A stretch of 64,000 nucleotides of DNA from CAVSUZ01 sp963795415 (GTDB taxonomy: Bacteria; Pseudomonadota; Alphaproteobacteria; Acetobacterales; Acetobacteraceae): positions 1,054,001-1,118,000 of the forward strand of contig CAWCHQ010000001.1 of NCBI GenBank assembly GCA_963795415.1. Direction: 5' to 3'. Positions 8,808 to 16,771 of this stretch are shown one piece after another. The translations under genes and the position numbers were made by a program. Each line of letters begins with the position of its first letter. Within the stretch, counting starts at the first letter, position 1. The notes beneath the pieces were generated by a model, which saw only the letters and a program-made list of their open reading frames with translations, was not told where the DNA came from and made no database searches.

Positions 8808-9148
8808 ATGGTACCAAGAAGTATCTTGGGTTTGGCTGTGACTATCTTGGTATACGCGATGGCACTTTCGTGCGGGAAGCCAGTGTTGGCCGAGTCGTTG
8901 AACTGCGTACAGGTTCTATCAAGATCCTCCTTCGCCTGCAATGACGCTGGAGGGGTGCCGAGCACATGCGCATCCGCCGATTGTCCAGCGGGCACAACGC
9001 TAACTGGGGGGGCGGTTCTTGCTCGGCAGGTGATCGAAAGATCAAAGGCGTTTTTCCACGTCAGCCAGGAACTGGAGGATTCAGCATCACCTGTGAAAAG
9101 CAGGGAGTTGCTCCCACGGCAGTCGCAATCTGCTGCAGGATTAAGTAG
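8808..9148 (+). pseudogene. Secreted Cys-rich small protein, frame broken at a G-run
   Basis: ATG 8808 has a strong ribosome-binding site (GAGAGGA at 8794-8800). The product starts MVPRSILGLAVTILVYAMAL and ends its signal peptide near KPVLAES, so export is likely. It continues NCVQVLSRSSFACNDAGG and STCASADCPAGTTLTGG. At the run of seven G (9006-9012) the frame is lost. With eight G it would continue GGSCSAGDRKIKG and GGFSITCEKQGVAPTAVAIC to the stop at 9148, a protein of about 113 residues with several paired-looking cysteines. Function is unknown. The homopolymer makes either a sequencing slip or phase variation possible. Confidence 0.6.
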
Positions 9149-9299
9149 CCAAACGCGACGGGAGTGGTTGCGAACTGGAGATCAAGCTGCAGGTTGGCTC
9201 GCGCCGAGGGCGACATAGGGTTGTGCTTGGACATCCCGGTGCAAGACCCCGGCGGAACGGGGCGGCTGCCGAGCGGTCTTCAAGCACCTGCTGCACAGG

Positions 9300-9575
9300 T
9301 TGAGATACCGCCACGGCACCTCATCAGGGACGGGCTGCGCGCTACAGGGTCCCGCAGGCGGAGCAGCTCGTCGGCAAGTCTCGTCATTGCGAGATCGAAG
9401 TAGGATCGAGCTGCAGGGCTCGTACAAGGCCTTGGGTGCGATCCTTCAGGTCCCTGATCCGCGGCGCGAATTGGAACCCGAGCAGGCAACAGAGACCGAA
9501 CACGCGATCCGTCGCGCCTGCTGTGTCGGTGTAATGCCGGTTGCACGCGCGGCGCTTGGCGCGAACGAGCGCCAA
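9300..9575 (-). mobile_element. Tn3-family transposase C-terminal fragment
   Basis: The minus strand reads RAKRRACNRHYTDTAGATDR and VFGLCCLLGFQFAPRIRDLK, which is the conserved region around the second catalytic Asp of Tn3-family transposases. Downstream on the same strand LAMTRLADELLRL follows, with further, out-of-frame remnants. No terminal inverted repeat was found. It is one of four unrelated transposase or recombinase fragments between 5.8 and 9.6 kb. Confidence 0.65.
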
Positions 9576-9804
9576 ATCCTCGGAGCTGCACCCGCAAGTA
9601 TCAGGTCTTCATAAGCTCGACTTTTGAGGAGTCGTGGAGATTGTTCTCGCGATGCGGCGCATGCCTGTTGGCATTGTAACCCACAAAAAATGACGAAACC
9701 ATCCTGCAAATGCTGCGGCGGTCCCTCCGAAACCTTCGCACATTGCGACTTATCGCAGTGCCGTGCATTGGCGAGAATGATGCGAAAGAGCGGAGTTCAG
9801 TTTG

Positions 9805-10005
9805 ATGCTTGCGATCCGTTTTTCTCGCCAAGAAGCATGCGAGCTCGTATCTCTCGTGAGTGCGTTTAAGGTCGCGGAGCACTCAAGAGACCCAATAGTC
9901 ACGTTTGACGGCGTATTGTCATATCTTGAACGCGCGGTCTACTCCGCACCGCTGCACGGGATGCGCGAACGCATCCAGACTGATCTCAGCCAACGCCGCA
10001 CATGA
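9805..10005 (+). CDS. Possible small protein (66 aa), unknown
   Basis: ATG 9805 has GGAG nine bases upstream. The product MLAIRFSRQEACELVSLVSA through YSAPLHGMRERIQTDLSQRRT looks like a soluble helical protein. There is no recognised family, and the region is otherwise mobile debris, so it may be a fragment or spurious. Confidence 0.35.
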   Translation: MLAIRFSRQEACELVSLVSAFKVAEHSRDPIVTFDGVLSYLERAVYSAPLHGMRERIQTDLSQRRT

Positions 10006-10196
10006 CCGGCGTCGATAAGGAGGAAAGCTCTAAAGAAGCGCTCGGCTGGTATAACAAGGCAGCGTTGGCCGCCGCTGAAATCACCTGACCACCCCCGGCT
10101 CCCCCTCCAAAACCCACCCGACGATCCTTATATCCAGCCCGTCACTCGGCAACTCGCCGCGACGCTCAAACCGAATGCGGAACTAAACCCAATTCG

Positions 10197-10330
10197 GTAC
10201 AATCCGCTGCCCCCCAAAAACCGGATTTGGTACAAAATCACCCCGCCGAAAAACCCGTTCGGTACAAATCTCCAACCCCGAAATCGCTGTTTTGTACAAA
10301 CTGCAACCCCCTTAAACCGCCGTTTTGTAC
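10197..10330. repeat. Tandem repeat, 32-33 base period, centred on GTAC
   Basis: GTAC occurs at 10197, 10230, 10262, 10294 and 10327, giving spacings of 33, 32, 32 and 33 bases. Each GTAC is followed by AAA or AAT, then a C-rich block and a short A or T run. Units diverge strongly between these anchors. On the minus strand the pattern reads as an imperfect 11-residue periodic peptide (CTKRRFKGVAV, CTKQRFRGWRF). It lies directly downstream of the MetE-like gene and overlaps its 3' end. Confidence 0.8.
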
Positions 10331-11491
10331 AACTTCCCAGAAGCAATCCGCGCCCCCTCCGCCAGCGCGGCAAGCTTCGCCCATACGACGTCCTCCGCCA
10401 CCCGCCCCCGACCCGCCGAGGTATCGAACCCGCAATCCGTCCCGGCCAGCACCCGCCGAGGATCCCCCACCACCTCCGCCACCTTCTCGATCCGCTCCGC
10501 CACCACCTCCGGATGCTCCACGAAATTCGTCAGCACATCGATCACCCCGGCCACGATCACCTGATCCTTCCGGCTCCGCAGCGCTTCCAGGCAGCGGTAT
10601 TCATGCGCATGCCGCGGATTCGCAAACGGCAGCACGAACCCGCCCACCCTGGCCTGCATGATCGCCGGCAAGATCTCTGCCAGAGCCACATCGCAGTCAT
10701 GCGGCCCCTCGTAATTCCCCCAGCACGCATGTAATCGCACCCGCTCGGGTGGAATATTTGCCAGCGCCCGGTTGATCACCTGGACCACGCGTTCCACGAA
10801 CCCGACAAACGCCGAAACAGGCTGGTCCTGGTAAGAAAGATGCCGCTCCAGGGCCAGATCCGGCGCATCGATCTGCAGCACGAACCCGCTCGCCACGATG
10901 GCCTCGTACTCCACCTGAAGCGCCTCCCCCAGCGCCTCCAGATACGCTGCCTCATCCCTATAAAACGCATTCCGCATCGCCGCCGCCACGATCCCAGGCG
11001 AGGGCGCCGTCATGAACCCCTCAGCAAATCCACAATTCTGCTCCCCCAGGATCACCCGGAAATCCGCGCATTCCTGCTCGATCGCCGCCCGGTCCAGGTA
11101 ACGCACTTCGCCAACCGCCTCCGGCACCCCCGCCAGATTGCTGATCGACACCCCCACCGCGTCATGCGCCGCCTTCCACGCGGCAAACCCCGGATAACGC
11201 CGCACATCGGCGAAAACCGGGCGTGTCCAGCCCCCGCCAAACCCACTCATCCGCCGCTGAACGTAAAGAAAAAACGCCTCGCGCTGCTGCTCGCCGTTAT
11301 TCCCGATGTCGATCCCCGCCTCGATCTGCTTTGGCACCACCCGCCGCAGCGCCTTCAGTCCCTCTTCCCGCAACGCCCACTCATCCACCTGCTCGCCCCG
11401 CGACCGCCGTGCATACAACTCCGTCAGCCGGGCCGGCCGAGGCAAACTCCCCGTATTAAGTCGTCAATATCCGGTTCTCACTCCGCAACAT
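10312..11491 (-). pseudogene. Cobalamin-independent methionine synthase II-like protein (MetE C-domain family)
   Basis: The body from PRPARLTELYARRS to SGKLYKTAV is a full MetE-C-like barrel. Visible zinc-site elements include LHACWGNYEGPHDCD (His and Cys) and LAGTDCGFDTSAGRG (Cys). This group uses methyl donors to act on homocysteine or related thiols. The family start is MLRSENRILTTHTGSLPRP. Here ATG 11491 gives MLRSENRILTT, but an extra base near 11455 creates a stop (ACTTAAT) before TGSLPRP. The paralogous 5' end at 13115-13249 shows the intact form. Without the shift only a product from 11445, lacking the N-terminal His-Thr-Gly-Ser motif, is possible. The end overlaps the GTAC repeat. 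Confidence 0.75.
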
Positions 11492-11640
11492 CCGCCCCCC
11501 AGGCCATTCCGCAACGTCGTGATCGAGGGCAACATTCACGCCCCCAGCGTCCGCTTCCAAGCCGCCAAGCGCTTCACTATCGGCGCCACCCTCGCCTTCC
11601 TGACCTCCAGGAAGCCGTGTCGCCGAACTCCGCCAGGACG
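11492..11640 (-). pseudogene. Remnant of the gene normally upstream of the MetE-like gene
   Basis: The minus strand contains MLPSIT and TLRNGL just before the MetE-like start, matching MLPSITAVLTTLRNGL in the intact homologue at 13236-13499 with nine bases missing. The rest is out of frame. As in the second copy, its stop would overlap the MetE-like start (GGATGTTGCGGAGTGAG). It is a decayed duplicate of that small gene. Confidence 0.6.
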
Positions 11641-11724
11641 CCTACCACCCATATCAGCCCTCGACCGCCTCCACCCGCCACCCCTTCCTGCTGTGGCGTC
11701 GCCCGCGGTCAGCTAATCATCCCG

Positions 11725-11850
11725 CTCGGCCCCAACCACTTCCTCGGCCCCAACCACTTCCTCGGCCCCGCCACTTCGGCCAGTCCGGCGACATCCCCGA
11801 CCTCTACCGACAATACGGCATGGACACCGATAACGGCGCGCAAAGCGCAC
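11725..11850 (+). pseudogene. Fragment of a transketolase/PDH-E1-type C-terminus with an 18-base tandem repeat
   Basis: An 18-base unit CTCGGCCCCAACCACTTC occurs at 11725-11742 and 11743-11760, with a third, slightly different copy at 11761-11777. Directly after it the frame reads HFGQSGDIPDLYRQYGMD, which looks like the C-terminal Gly-Gln-Ser-Gly segment of transketolase-like enzymes such as pyruvate dehydrogenase E1. Nothing else of such a gene is visible, so this is only a scrap. The repeat expands the codons for LGPNHF, suggesting slippage in a dead gene. Confidence 0.45.
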
Positions 11851-12013
11851 GGGGTGGGGGCACAGCCCGCACCGCGGCGACGTAAACTCCGAGTTAACCA
11901 ATGGACTTTTCCGCAGCAACGCCTCGACGAGCATCGCGCGAGCGGTTTACCGTCACCTCATCCACCCCGGCACACCCAAAAGTGCCGCCGGAGCAGCACA
12001 ATAGGAGCTGCAC

Positions 12014-13057
12014 ATGAAGGCGTCAGCGATCCTTGCCGCTCTCACCCTCCTCATCCTGGCCGGACCTCCCGCCGGCGCGTCGCCATTCAGCGAACTGGTC
12101 GATTTCGGCGACAGCCTGTCCGACGTCGGCAATGTATACGCGGCTACCCTCGGCTATGAACCACAGCCACCCTATGCGGGAGGACGGTTCAGCAACGGCC
12201 CCCTCTGGGTGGAGGATCTCGCCGGCCTTCTCGGCATTCCCTCCCCCGGACCCGCGCTCACGAACCCCTTTGCCAACACGGATTATGCGATCGGCGGCGC
12301 CCAGACAGGAAACACCGTGCTGCATCAAGCTGGCCCGAACGATCTGCCGACCCAATTAAACTTGTTCAACCTCGCGCATTTCTTCCGCGCACCCTCTCAG
12401 GCCCTATACACGATCTGGTTCGGCTCCGACGGACTGCTCTTCAGCGACATGCCCGCGGGCGTGCAGCCGACGGCGCTCGGCGCTCCCCCGCCCTATCCTG
12501 TGGGCCAGGCCGTGAACAATGAACTCGGGCTCGTCACGTCTCTGGCGAGCAAAGGAGCAACGAACTTCCTCGTGGTCGGCGTTCCCGACCTGGGCGTCAC
12601 CCCGACGATTCGCGCGCAAGGGCCAGCGGCCATGGCGCAGGCAACGGGACTCGCCCAGGATTACAACCAGGCGCTCCTGGGCGGCCTCGATGCTTTGGCG
12701 GCCTCCGGGCTGTCGATCCATTATTTGGACTCGTTCGGTCTGCTCGACAGCGCGGTGAACGATCCCGCCGCTTACGGATTCACCGACGTCACCGACCCAT
12801 GCTGGAACGGCAATTACACGGGCCAGGGCATAGAATGCGCCTCTCCGGACAGTTATCTGTTCTGGGACACGCTGCACCCGACGGCGCACGCACATCTTCT
12901 GCTTGCCGAGGCGGCCTGCGCGGTCGAGGGTTATTGCGCGCCGCCTGCCGCGATGGCCGCCGCCGATCCGAGGCCGGTTCCCGAGCCCCGCGCCCTCGCG
13001 CTCCTGATCCTGCCACTCGCTGGACTTCTCCGGCTCCGTCTGCGCAGGTCCAGGTAG
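12014..13057 (+). CDS. Secreted SGNH/GDSL hydrolase with PEP-CTERM sorting signal
   Basis: 347 residues. A signal peptide (MKASAILAALTLLILAGPPA, cut near GAS) is followed by block I VDFGDSLSDVGN, which carries the catalytic Ser in GDS. Block V is DTLHPTAHAH, carrying Asp and His. This is the phospholipase/lecithinase subgroup of GDSL esterases, acting on lipid or acylated polysaccharide outside the cytoplasm. The end VPEPRALALLILPLAGLL followed by RLRLRRSR is a PEP-CTERM signal: PEP, a hydrophobic helix and basic residues. That predicts processing by an exosortase. PrsT-like and glycosyltransferase genes at 28-32 kb belong to the same kind of system, but no exosortase gene is in the window. 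A ribosome-binding site AGGAG precedes the start. Confidence 0.85.
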   Translation: MKASAILAALTLLILAGPPAGASPFSELVDFGDSLSDVGNVYAATLGYEPQPPYAGGRFSNGPLWVEDLAGLLGIPSPGPALTNPFANTDYAIGGAQTGNTVLHQAGPNDLPTQLNLFNLAHFFRAPSQALYTIWFGSDGLLFSDMPAGVQPTALGAPPPYPVGQAVNNELGLVTSLASKGATNFLVVGVPDLGVTPTIRAQGPAAMAQATGLAQDYNQALLGGLDALAASGLSIHYLDSFGLLDSAVNDPAAYGFTDVTDPCWNGNYTGQGIECASPDSYLFWDTLHPTAHAHLLLAEAACAVEGYCAPPAAMAAADPRPVPEPRALALLILPLAGLLRLRLRRSR

Positions 13058-13114
13058 CCGGAGCGTCGGTTCGCCTTTGACCAGGATCGCAGCCGCCCCG
13101 CGGTAAGCCGCGGA

Positions 13115-13249
13115 TCATGCGGCTGGCGGCATCCCCGCCGCATCCATAGCCTCGCCCCGCGACGGCCGCGCATACACCTCCGTCAGCCGCGCGGGCCGAG
13201 GCAAACTGCCAGTATGCGTCGTCAAAATCCGATCTTCACTCCGCAGCAT
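13115..13249 (-). pseudogene. Duplicate 5' end of the MetE-like gene (44 codons)
   Basis: ATG 13249 reads MLRSEDRILTTHTGSLPRP and then ARLTEVYARPSRGE. It then leaves the family (AMDAAGMPPAA) and stops at 13115. It is clearly homologous to the N-terminus of the gene at 10312-11491 and keeps the frame that is broken there. Only this leader survives, so it cannot be functional as an enzyme. Confidence 0.75.
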
Positions 13250-13499
13250 CCGCCCCTCCCACCAATCCGTTCCGCAACGTCGTCAACACCGCCGTGATCG
13301 AGGGCAGCATCCGCGTTCGCCCATCCGGCAGCCGCAGGACCCACCGGGCCGGCCGCTGATTTGCCAGGGCTTCCCGCAGCACGAACCGGCCGCCAGCGCC
13401 CTCCAGCGCAATCCCATCCTCCTCCACCTCCAGCCGCACCTCCGCGCCCCACAGCCGCACGCAGTCCGTCAGCAGCGCCCGCAATTCCGACTGTTGCAC
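13236..13499 (-). CDS. Small conserved-looking protein of unknown function (87 aa)
   Basis: A GTG start at 13499 gives VQQSELRALLTDCVRLWGAE, then EDGIALEGAGGRFVLREALA, RWVLRLPDGRTRM and LPSITAVLTTLRNGL. The start is chosen because the next gene on the other strand begins at 13529. Its stop overlaps the MetE-like ATG by 14 bases, and the same arrangement occurs in the decayed copy at 11.5 kb, so the two genes form a translationally coupled pair. No family is recognised. It might be an accessory of the MetE-like enzyme. Confidence 0.6.
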   Translation of the reverse strand: MQQSELRALLTDCVRLWGAEVRLEVEEDGIALEGAGGRFVLREALANQRPARWVLRLPDGRTRMLPSITAVLTTLRNGLVGGADAAE

Positions 13500-13528
13500 G
13501 ACCCGTCCTATCCCCCTACAGACCGCCG

Positions 13529-14257
13529 ATGTCCGGACGACGCCCCTGGCCCCTGGTCGCCGCCCTTGCAGCCGCCCTGCTCTTTCCGCCTGTCCTCCAC
13601 GCCGCGCCGTCTTCCCCAACCGTCCAATGCCTCTCTGCCGTGGCCGCGGCCCAGCAGCACCAGAATACGCCGCCCGGCCTTCTGGCGGTCATCGCCAAAG
13701 TTGAAAGCGGCCGGCCCACACCTCCCGACAACACGCTGCAGCCCTGGCCCTGGACCGTCGATGCCGACGGCCAGGGCATCTTCTTCGATACCAAGGCCCA
13801 GGCCGTTTCCTGGACCGCCCACGCGCTGGCCAGCGGCGCCGTCACCTACCTCGATATCGGCTGCATGCAGGTGGACCTCCGCATGCATCCCCACGCCTTC
13901 GGCAACCTCGAGGAAGCCTTCGACCCCGCCGCCAACGCCGAATACGGCGCCAGATACCTGCGCGAGCTGCACGACACCGATGCCGGGGGGAACTGGTACA
14001 CCGCCATCGGCTTCTACCATTCCCACACGCCCGAGCTCGCCGCCGCCTACCGCGCCCAGGTCGCCGCGGTCGCCGAGGGCCGGCCCATGCCCGCGATGCC
14101 CTCCCACATCCTGCGCCTCGCGCTCGCCGGAGGCGGCATTCTGAAGATCAACGTCTATCGCCAACCGGCCCGGGTGCACCGCAATCTCAGCCCTTGCCAG
14201 ATCGCAGCCATCCTGGGCTCCTACCTGCCCCGCCGTGTAAGCGGTTGCCGGAAATAG
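13529..14257 (+). CDS. Periplasmic lysozyme/lytic-transglycosylase-like protein
   Basis: About 242 residues from MSGRRPWPLVAALAAALLFP, a signal peptide ending near VLHAAPSS. The body has HQNTPPGLLAVIAKVESGRP, where the Glu of KVESG is placed like the catalytic acid of SLT domains. It is followed by IGCMQVDLRMHPHAF (a GxMQ signature), DPAANAEYGARYLRELH and NWYTAIGFYHSHTPELA. These match the lytic-transglycosylase fold used to open peptidoglycan for secretion systems or cell-wall turnover. The C-terminus (SGCRK) has an extra Cys pair with SPCQ. The gene reads divergently from the 87-residue gene, 29 bases away. Confidence 0.8.
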   Translation: MSGRRPWPLVAALAAALLFPPVLHAAPSSPTVQCLSAVAAAQQHQNTPPGLLAVIAKVESGRPTPPDNTLQPWPWTVDADGQGIFFDTKAQAVSWTAHALASGAVTYLDIGCMQVDLRMHPHAFGNLEEAFDPAANAEYGARYLRELHDTDAGGNWYTAIGFYHSHTPELAAAYRAQVAAVAEGRPMPAMPSHILRLALAGGGILKINVYRQPARVHRNLSPCQIAAILGSYLPRRVSGCRK

Positions 14258-14276
14258 GATTTTGCGGTCGCGAGTA

Positions 14277-14852
14277 ATGGAGAAAGATCGGCTCGCCGCG
14301 TTCACTGATGGGGTGATCGCCGTCATCATCACCATCATGGTGCTCGAAATGAAGGCGCCGCACGACACCACCCTGACCGCCTTAAGGCAGACGGCGCCCG
14401 TTTTTCTCAGCTACGTCCTGAGCTTCATCTACGTGGCGATTTACTGGAACAATCATCACCACTTCTTCCAGCTCGTCTCCCGCGTTAACGGAGCAGTCCT
14501 CTGGGCCAACCTGCACCTGCTGTTCTGGCTTTCGCTCATTCCTTTCACCACAAGCTGGCTGGGCGAACACCCCTCGTCGCCGCTCCCGGCCGCGGTGTAC
14601 GGGGCCGTGCTCCTTTTGTCAGCCGTCGCGTGGTACGTGCTTCAGGCGGCGTTGATCCGTACCCAGGGCAGCAACTCGGCCCTGGCGCGGGCACTCGGCC
14701 GCGACATAAAGGGCAAGATTTCGCCTCTCCTGTATCTCGCCGGCATTGCCCTCGCCTTCGTCGATGCCTGGATTTCGGACGCGATTTACCTGCTGGTCGC
14801 CCTGATGTGGCTGGTCCCCGACCGGCGCATCGAAAAGACCGTCGAACGATAA
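14277..14852 (+). CDS. TMEM175-family potassium channel (DUF1211)
   Basis: 191 residues from MEKDRLAAFTDGVIAVIITI. The first helix carries FTDG, the bacterial version of the FSDG signature of TMEM175 channels. Further helices are VFLSYVLSFIYVAIYW, VLWANLHLLFWLSLIPF, VYGAVLLLSAVAWYV, SPLLYLAGIALAFVD and IYLLVALMWLVP, six in total as in the family. NNHHHFF after helix 2 is also typical. It would conduct potassium across the inner membrane as a tetramer. The stop coincides with the start of an inverted repeat that may terminate transcription. Confidence 0.85.
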   Translation: MEKDRLAAFTDGVIAVIITIMVLEMKAPHDTTLTALRQTAPVFLSYVLSFIYVAIYWNNHHHFFQLVSRVNGAVLWANLHLLFWLSLIPFTTSWLGEHPSSPLPAAVYGAVLLLSAVAWYVLQAALIRTQGSNSALARALGRDIKGKISPLLYLAGIALAFVDAWISDAIYLLVALMWLVPDRRIEKTVER

Positions 14853-14881
14853 TACCAGTTGGCCGAATGGCCGACTGGTAT
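14852..14881. terminator. Inverted repeat at the end of the TMEM175 gene
   Basis: ATACCAGTTGGCC and GGCCGACTGGTAT pair across a GAAT loop with one bulge or mismatch. It begins in the stop codon. There is no T-run on either side, so it is a hairpin of uncertain role. Confidence 0.5.
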
Positions 14882-14984
14882 GCGCGCGGTCGGGCCTCAA
14901 CGCGCTCGTGGCGGCCCAGCAGACCCCTCCCCTTGCGGGAGGGTGAAGGGAGAGGGGTCAAAACGTAGAGCAGACCGCGCTTGA

Positions 14985-15074
14985 CTGGAAACGCCTTGCG
15001 TTTCCAGGAGCGCGTGAATTTGCTCTAAAATAATGAAGTCCGAGCGTTTCAGGCTGATACAGTCAGCCTGAAAC
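14985..15074. repeat. Two strong hairpins between the channel and transporter genes
   Basis: CTGGAAACG and CGTTTCCAG (14985-15007) pair around CCTTG. GTTTCAGGCTGA and TCAGCCTGAAAC (15046-15074) form a perfect 12-base stem around TACAG. The two stems share the GTTTC/GAAAC theme. They lie between convergent genes, so they may stop transcription from both sides or be dispersed palindromic units. No T-run follows. Confidence 0.6.
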
Positions 15075-15097
15075 TGCTCTGGGCCCTCGGATAGAAC

Positions 15098-16771
15098 CTA
15101 CACCGGCTCCAGTTCGAACGCCGCCGCCATCAGCTCCCGCGTGTAAGCCTCCTTCGGGTGGGCAAAAACGGCCTCGGCCTCCCCCTGCTCCACAACCAAT
15201 CCCTGCCGCAGCACCACCACCCGGTGCGCCAGCGCCCGCACTACCTTCAGGTCGTGGCTGATGAACAGATACGCCAGTTCGTGATCCCGCTGCAGCCGCC
15301 GCAGCAGGTCCACAATCTGCGCCTGCACCGACATATCCAGCGCGCTCGTCGGCTCATCCAGCACGACGAAGTGCGGCTTCAGCACCATCGCCCGCGCGAT
15401 CGCTATCCGCTGCCGCTGGCCGCCGCTGAATTCGTGCGGATACCGTCCGATCGCATTCGCCGGCAGACCCACCTCCTCCAGTTCCGCCCCGACCCGAGCC
15501 TCGCGCTGCGCCCGGGTCAACCTCGGCTCATGAACCCGCAGCCCCTCCGCCACGATGTCCCCGACCGTCATGCGCGGCGACAGGCTGCCGAACGGGTCCT
15601 GAAACACCACCTGCATCCGCGCCCGCAGCCGCCGCAGTTCCCGCTTGCTCAGCGTCTGAAGAACCCGCCCCTCGAAGGCGATCCGTCCCTGGGCTCGCGT
15701 CAGCCCCACCATGGCAAATCCCATCGTGGTCTTGCCGGAGCCGGACTTGCCCACCAGCCCCACCGTCTCGCCCTGCCGCACGGAAATCGACACACCGTCC
15801 ACCCCGCGCACATGCCCCACCACACGGCGCAACACTCCGCGCCGGATCGCGAAATGCACCTTCACATCCGTCGCCTCAGCCAGCTGCGGAGCGTTCGCCG
15901 GCAATGGCGCGGGCCCGCCCTTCGGCACCGCTGCAATGAGCATCCGGGTGTAGGGATGGGCAGGGCGCGCAAAAATCTCTGCTGTGCGCCCGGCCTCCAC
16001 AACCCGTCCGCTTCGCATCACGCAGACCCGGTCGGCATATCGGCGCACGATCTGCAGGTCATGGGTGATCAGCAGCAGCGCCAGCCGCCGCCGGATCTTG
16101 AGTTCCGCCAGCAGTTCCAGGATCTGGGCCTGAATCGTCACATCCAGCGCGGTCGTCGGCTCGTCCGCAATCAGCAGTGCCGGATCGTTGGCCATCGCCA
16201 TCGCGATCATGACCCGCTGGCGCTGACCGCCCGAGAGCTGGTGCGGAAAGGCATCCATCCGGTGCTCGGCATCCGCAAACCCGGCCTGCCCGAGCACCTC
16301 GATCACCCTGCGCCGCAATGCCGGCCGGCTCATCTGCCGGTGCAGCAGAATGGCCTCCGCGACCTGCCGCCCGATCCGGTGCAGCGGGTTGAGGCTGGTC
16401 ATCGGCTCCTGGAACACCATCCCCGCCAGCTCACCCCGGGCCCGGTGCAGCACCGCCGGTTTCGCCCCGATCATGCTCGCGCCCGAAAGCGCAATCCGTC
16501 CAGTCGGATTGCGGCCCCCATGCGGCAACAACTGCAACAGAGAAAGCGCCGTCAGCGACTTCCCTGACCCGCTTTCGCCCACCAGCGCCAGCGTCTCGCC
16601 CCGGCCAAGCCGGAACGACACCCCATCGACAACCCGTACGTCGCCGAACGCGACTGATAGATCTTCTACGACCAACAGGTCGGCATCATTGCGGGCCGTG
16701 GCAGCGGCGAAGCAATCTCCCGCCAGATCGTCTCGTCGCTCCGCTCCCCACGGTGACAATTGTTGATTCAT
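15098..16771 (-). CDS. yejF: Peptide/microcin C ABC transporter, fused ATP-binding protein (YejF type)
   Basis: 557 residues with two ABC ATPase domains in tandem. Domain 1 has Walker A GESGSGKS, signature LSGGQRQR and Walker B LLIADEPTTALD. Domain 2 has GKSGSGKTT, FSGGQRQRIAIARAM and VVLDEPTSALD. After each ATPase a short C-terminal oligopeptide-transporter extension is visible (PAHPYTRMLIAAVPKGG, HPKEAYTRELM). The fused arrangement is typical of YejF. It energises import of peptides through YejB and YejE in the inner membrane. The start overlaps the permease stop by four bases, so the four genes 20755 to 15098 form one operon. Confidence 0.9.
   Translation of the reverse strand: MNQQLSPWGAERRDDLAGDCFAAATARNDADLLVVEDLSVAFGDVRVVDGVSFRLGRGETLALVGESGSGKSLTALSLLQLLPHGGRNPTGRIALSGASMIGAKPAVLHRARGELAGMVFQEPMTSLNPLHRIGRQVAEAILLHRQMSRPALRRRVIEVLGQAGFADAEHRMDAFPHQLSGGQRQRVMIAMAMANDPALLIADEPTTALDVTIQAQILELLAELKIRRRLALLLITHDLQIVRRYADRVCVMRSGRVVEAGRTAEIFARPAHPYTRMLIAAVPKGGPAPLPANAPQLAEATDVKVHFAIRRGVLRRVVGHVRGVDGVSISVRQGETVGLVGKSGSGKTTMGFAMVGLTRAQGRIAFEGRVLQTLSKRELRRLRARMQVVFQDPFGSLSPRMTVGDIVAEGLRVHEPRLTRAQREARVGAELEEVGLPANAIGRYPHEFSGGQRQRIAIARAMVLKPHFVVLDEPTSALDMSVQAQIVDLLRRLQRDHELAYLFISHDLKVVRALAHRVVVLRQGLVVEQGEAEAVFAHPKEAYTRELMAAAFELEPV

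Noticed and set aside
10197..10330. CRISPR array
   Set aside because: The repeated part is only a few bases around GTAC, the spacers are not unique sequences of constant length with a conserved repeat, and no cas genes are present.
10840..12159. Plus-strand open frame of 439 codons
   Set aside because: It is the shadow of the MetE-like gene, rich in Arg, Pro and His, with no motif.
15158..16567. Plus-strand open frame of 469 codons
   Set aside because: Antisense to the clear two-domain ABC ATPase. Composition is typical of a GC-rich shadow frame.
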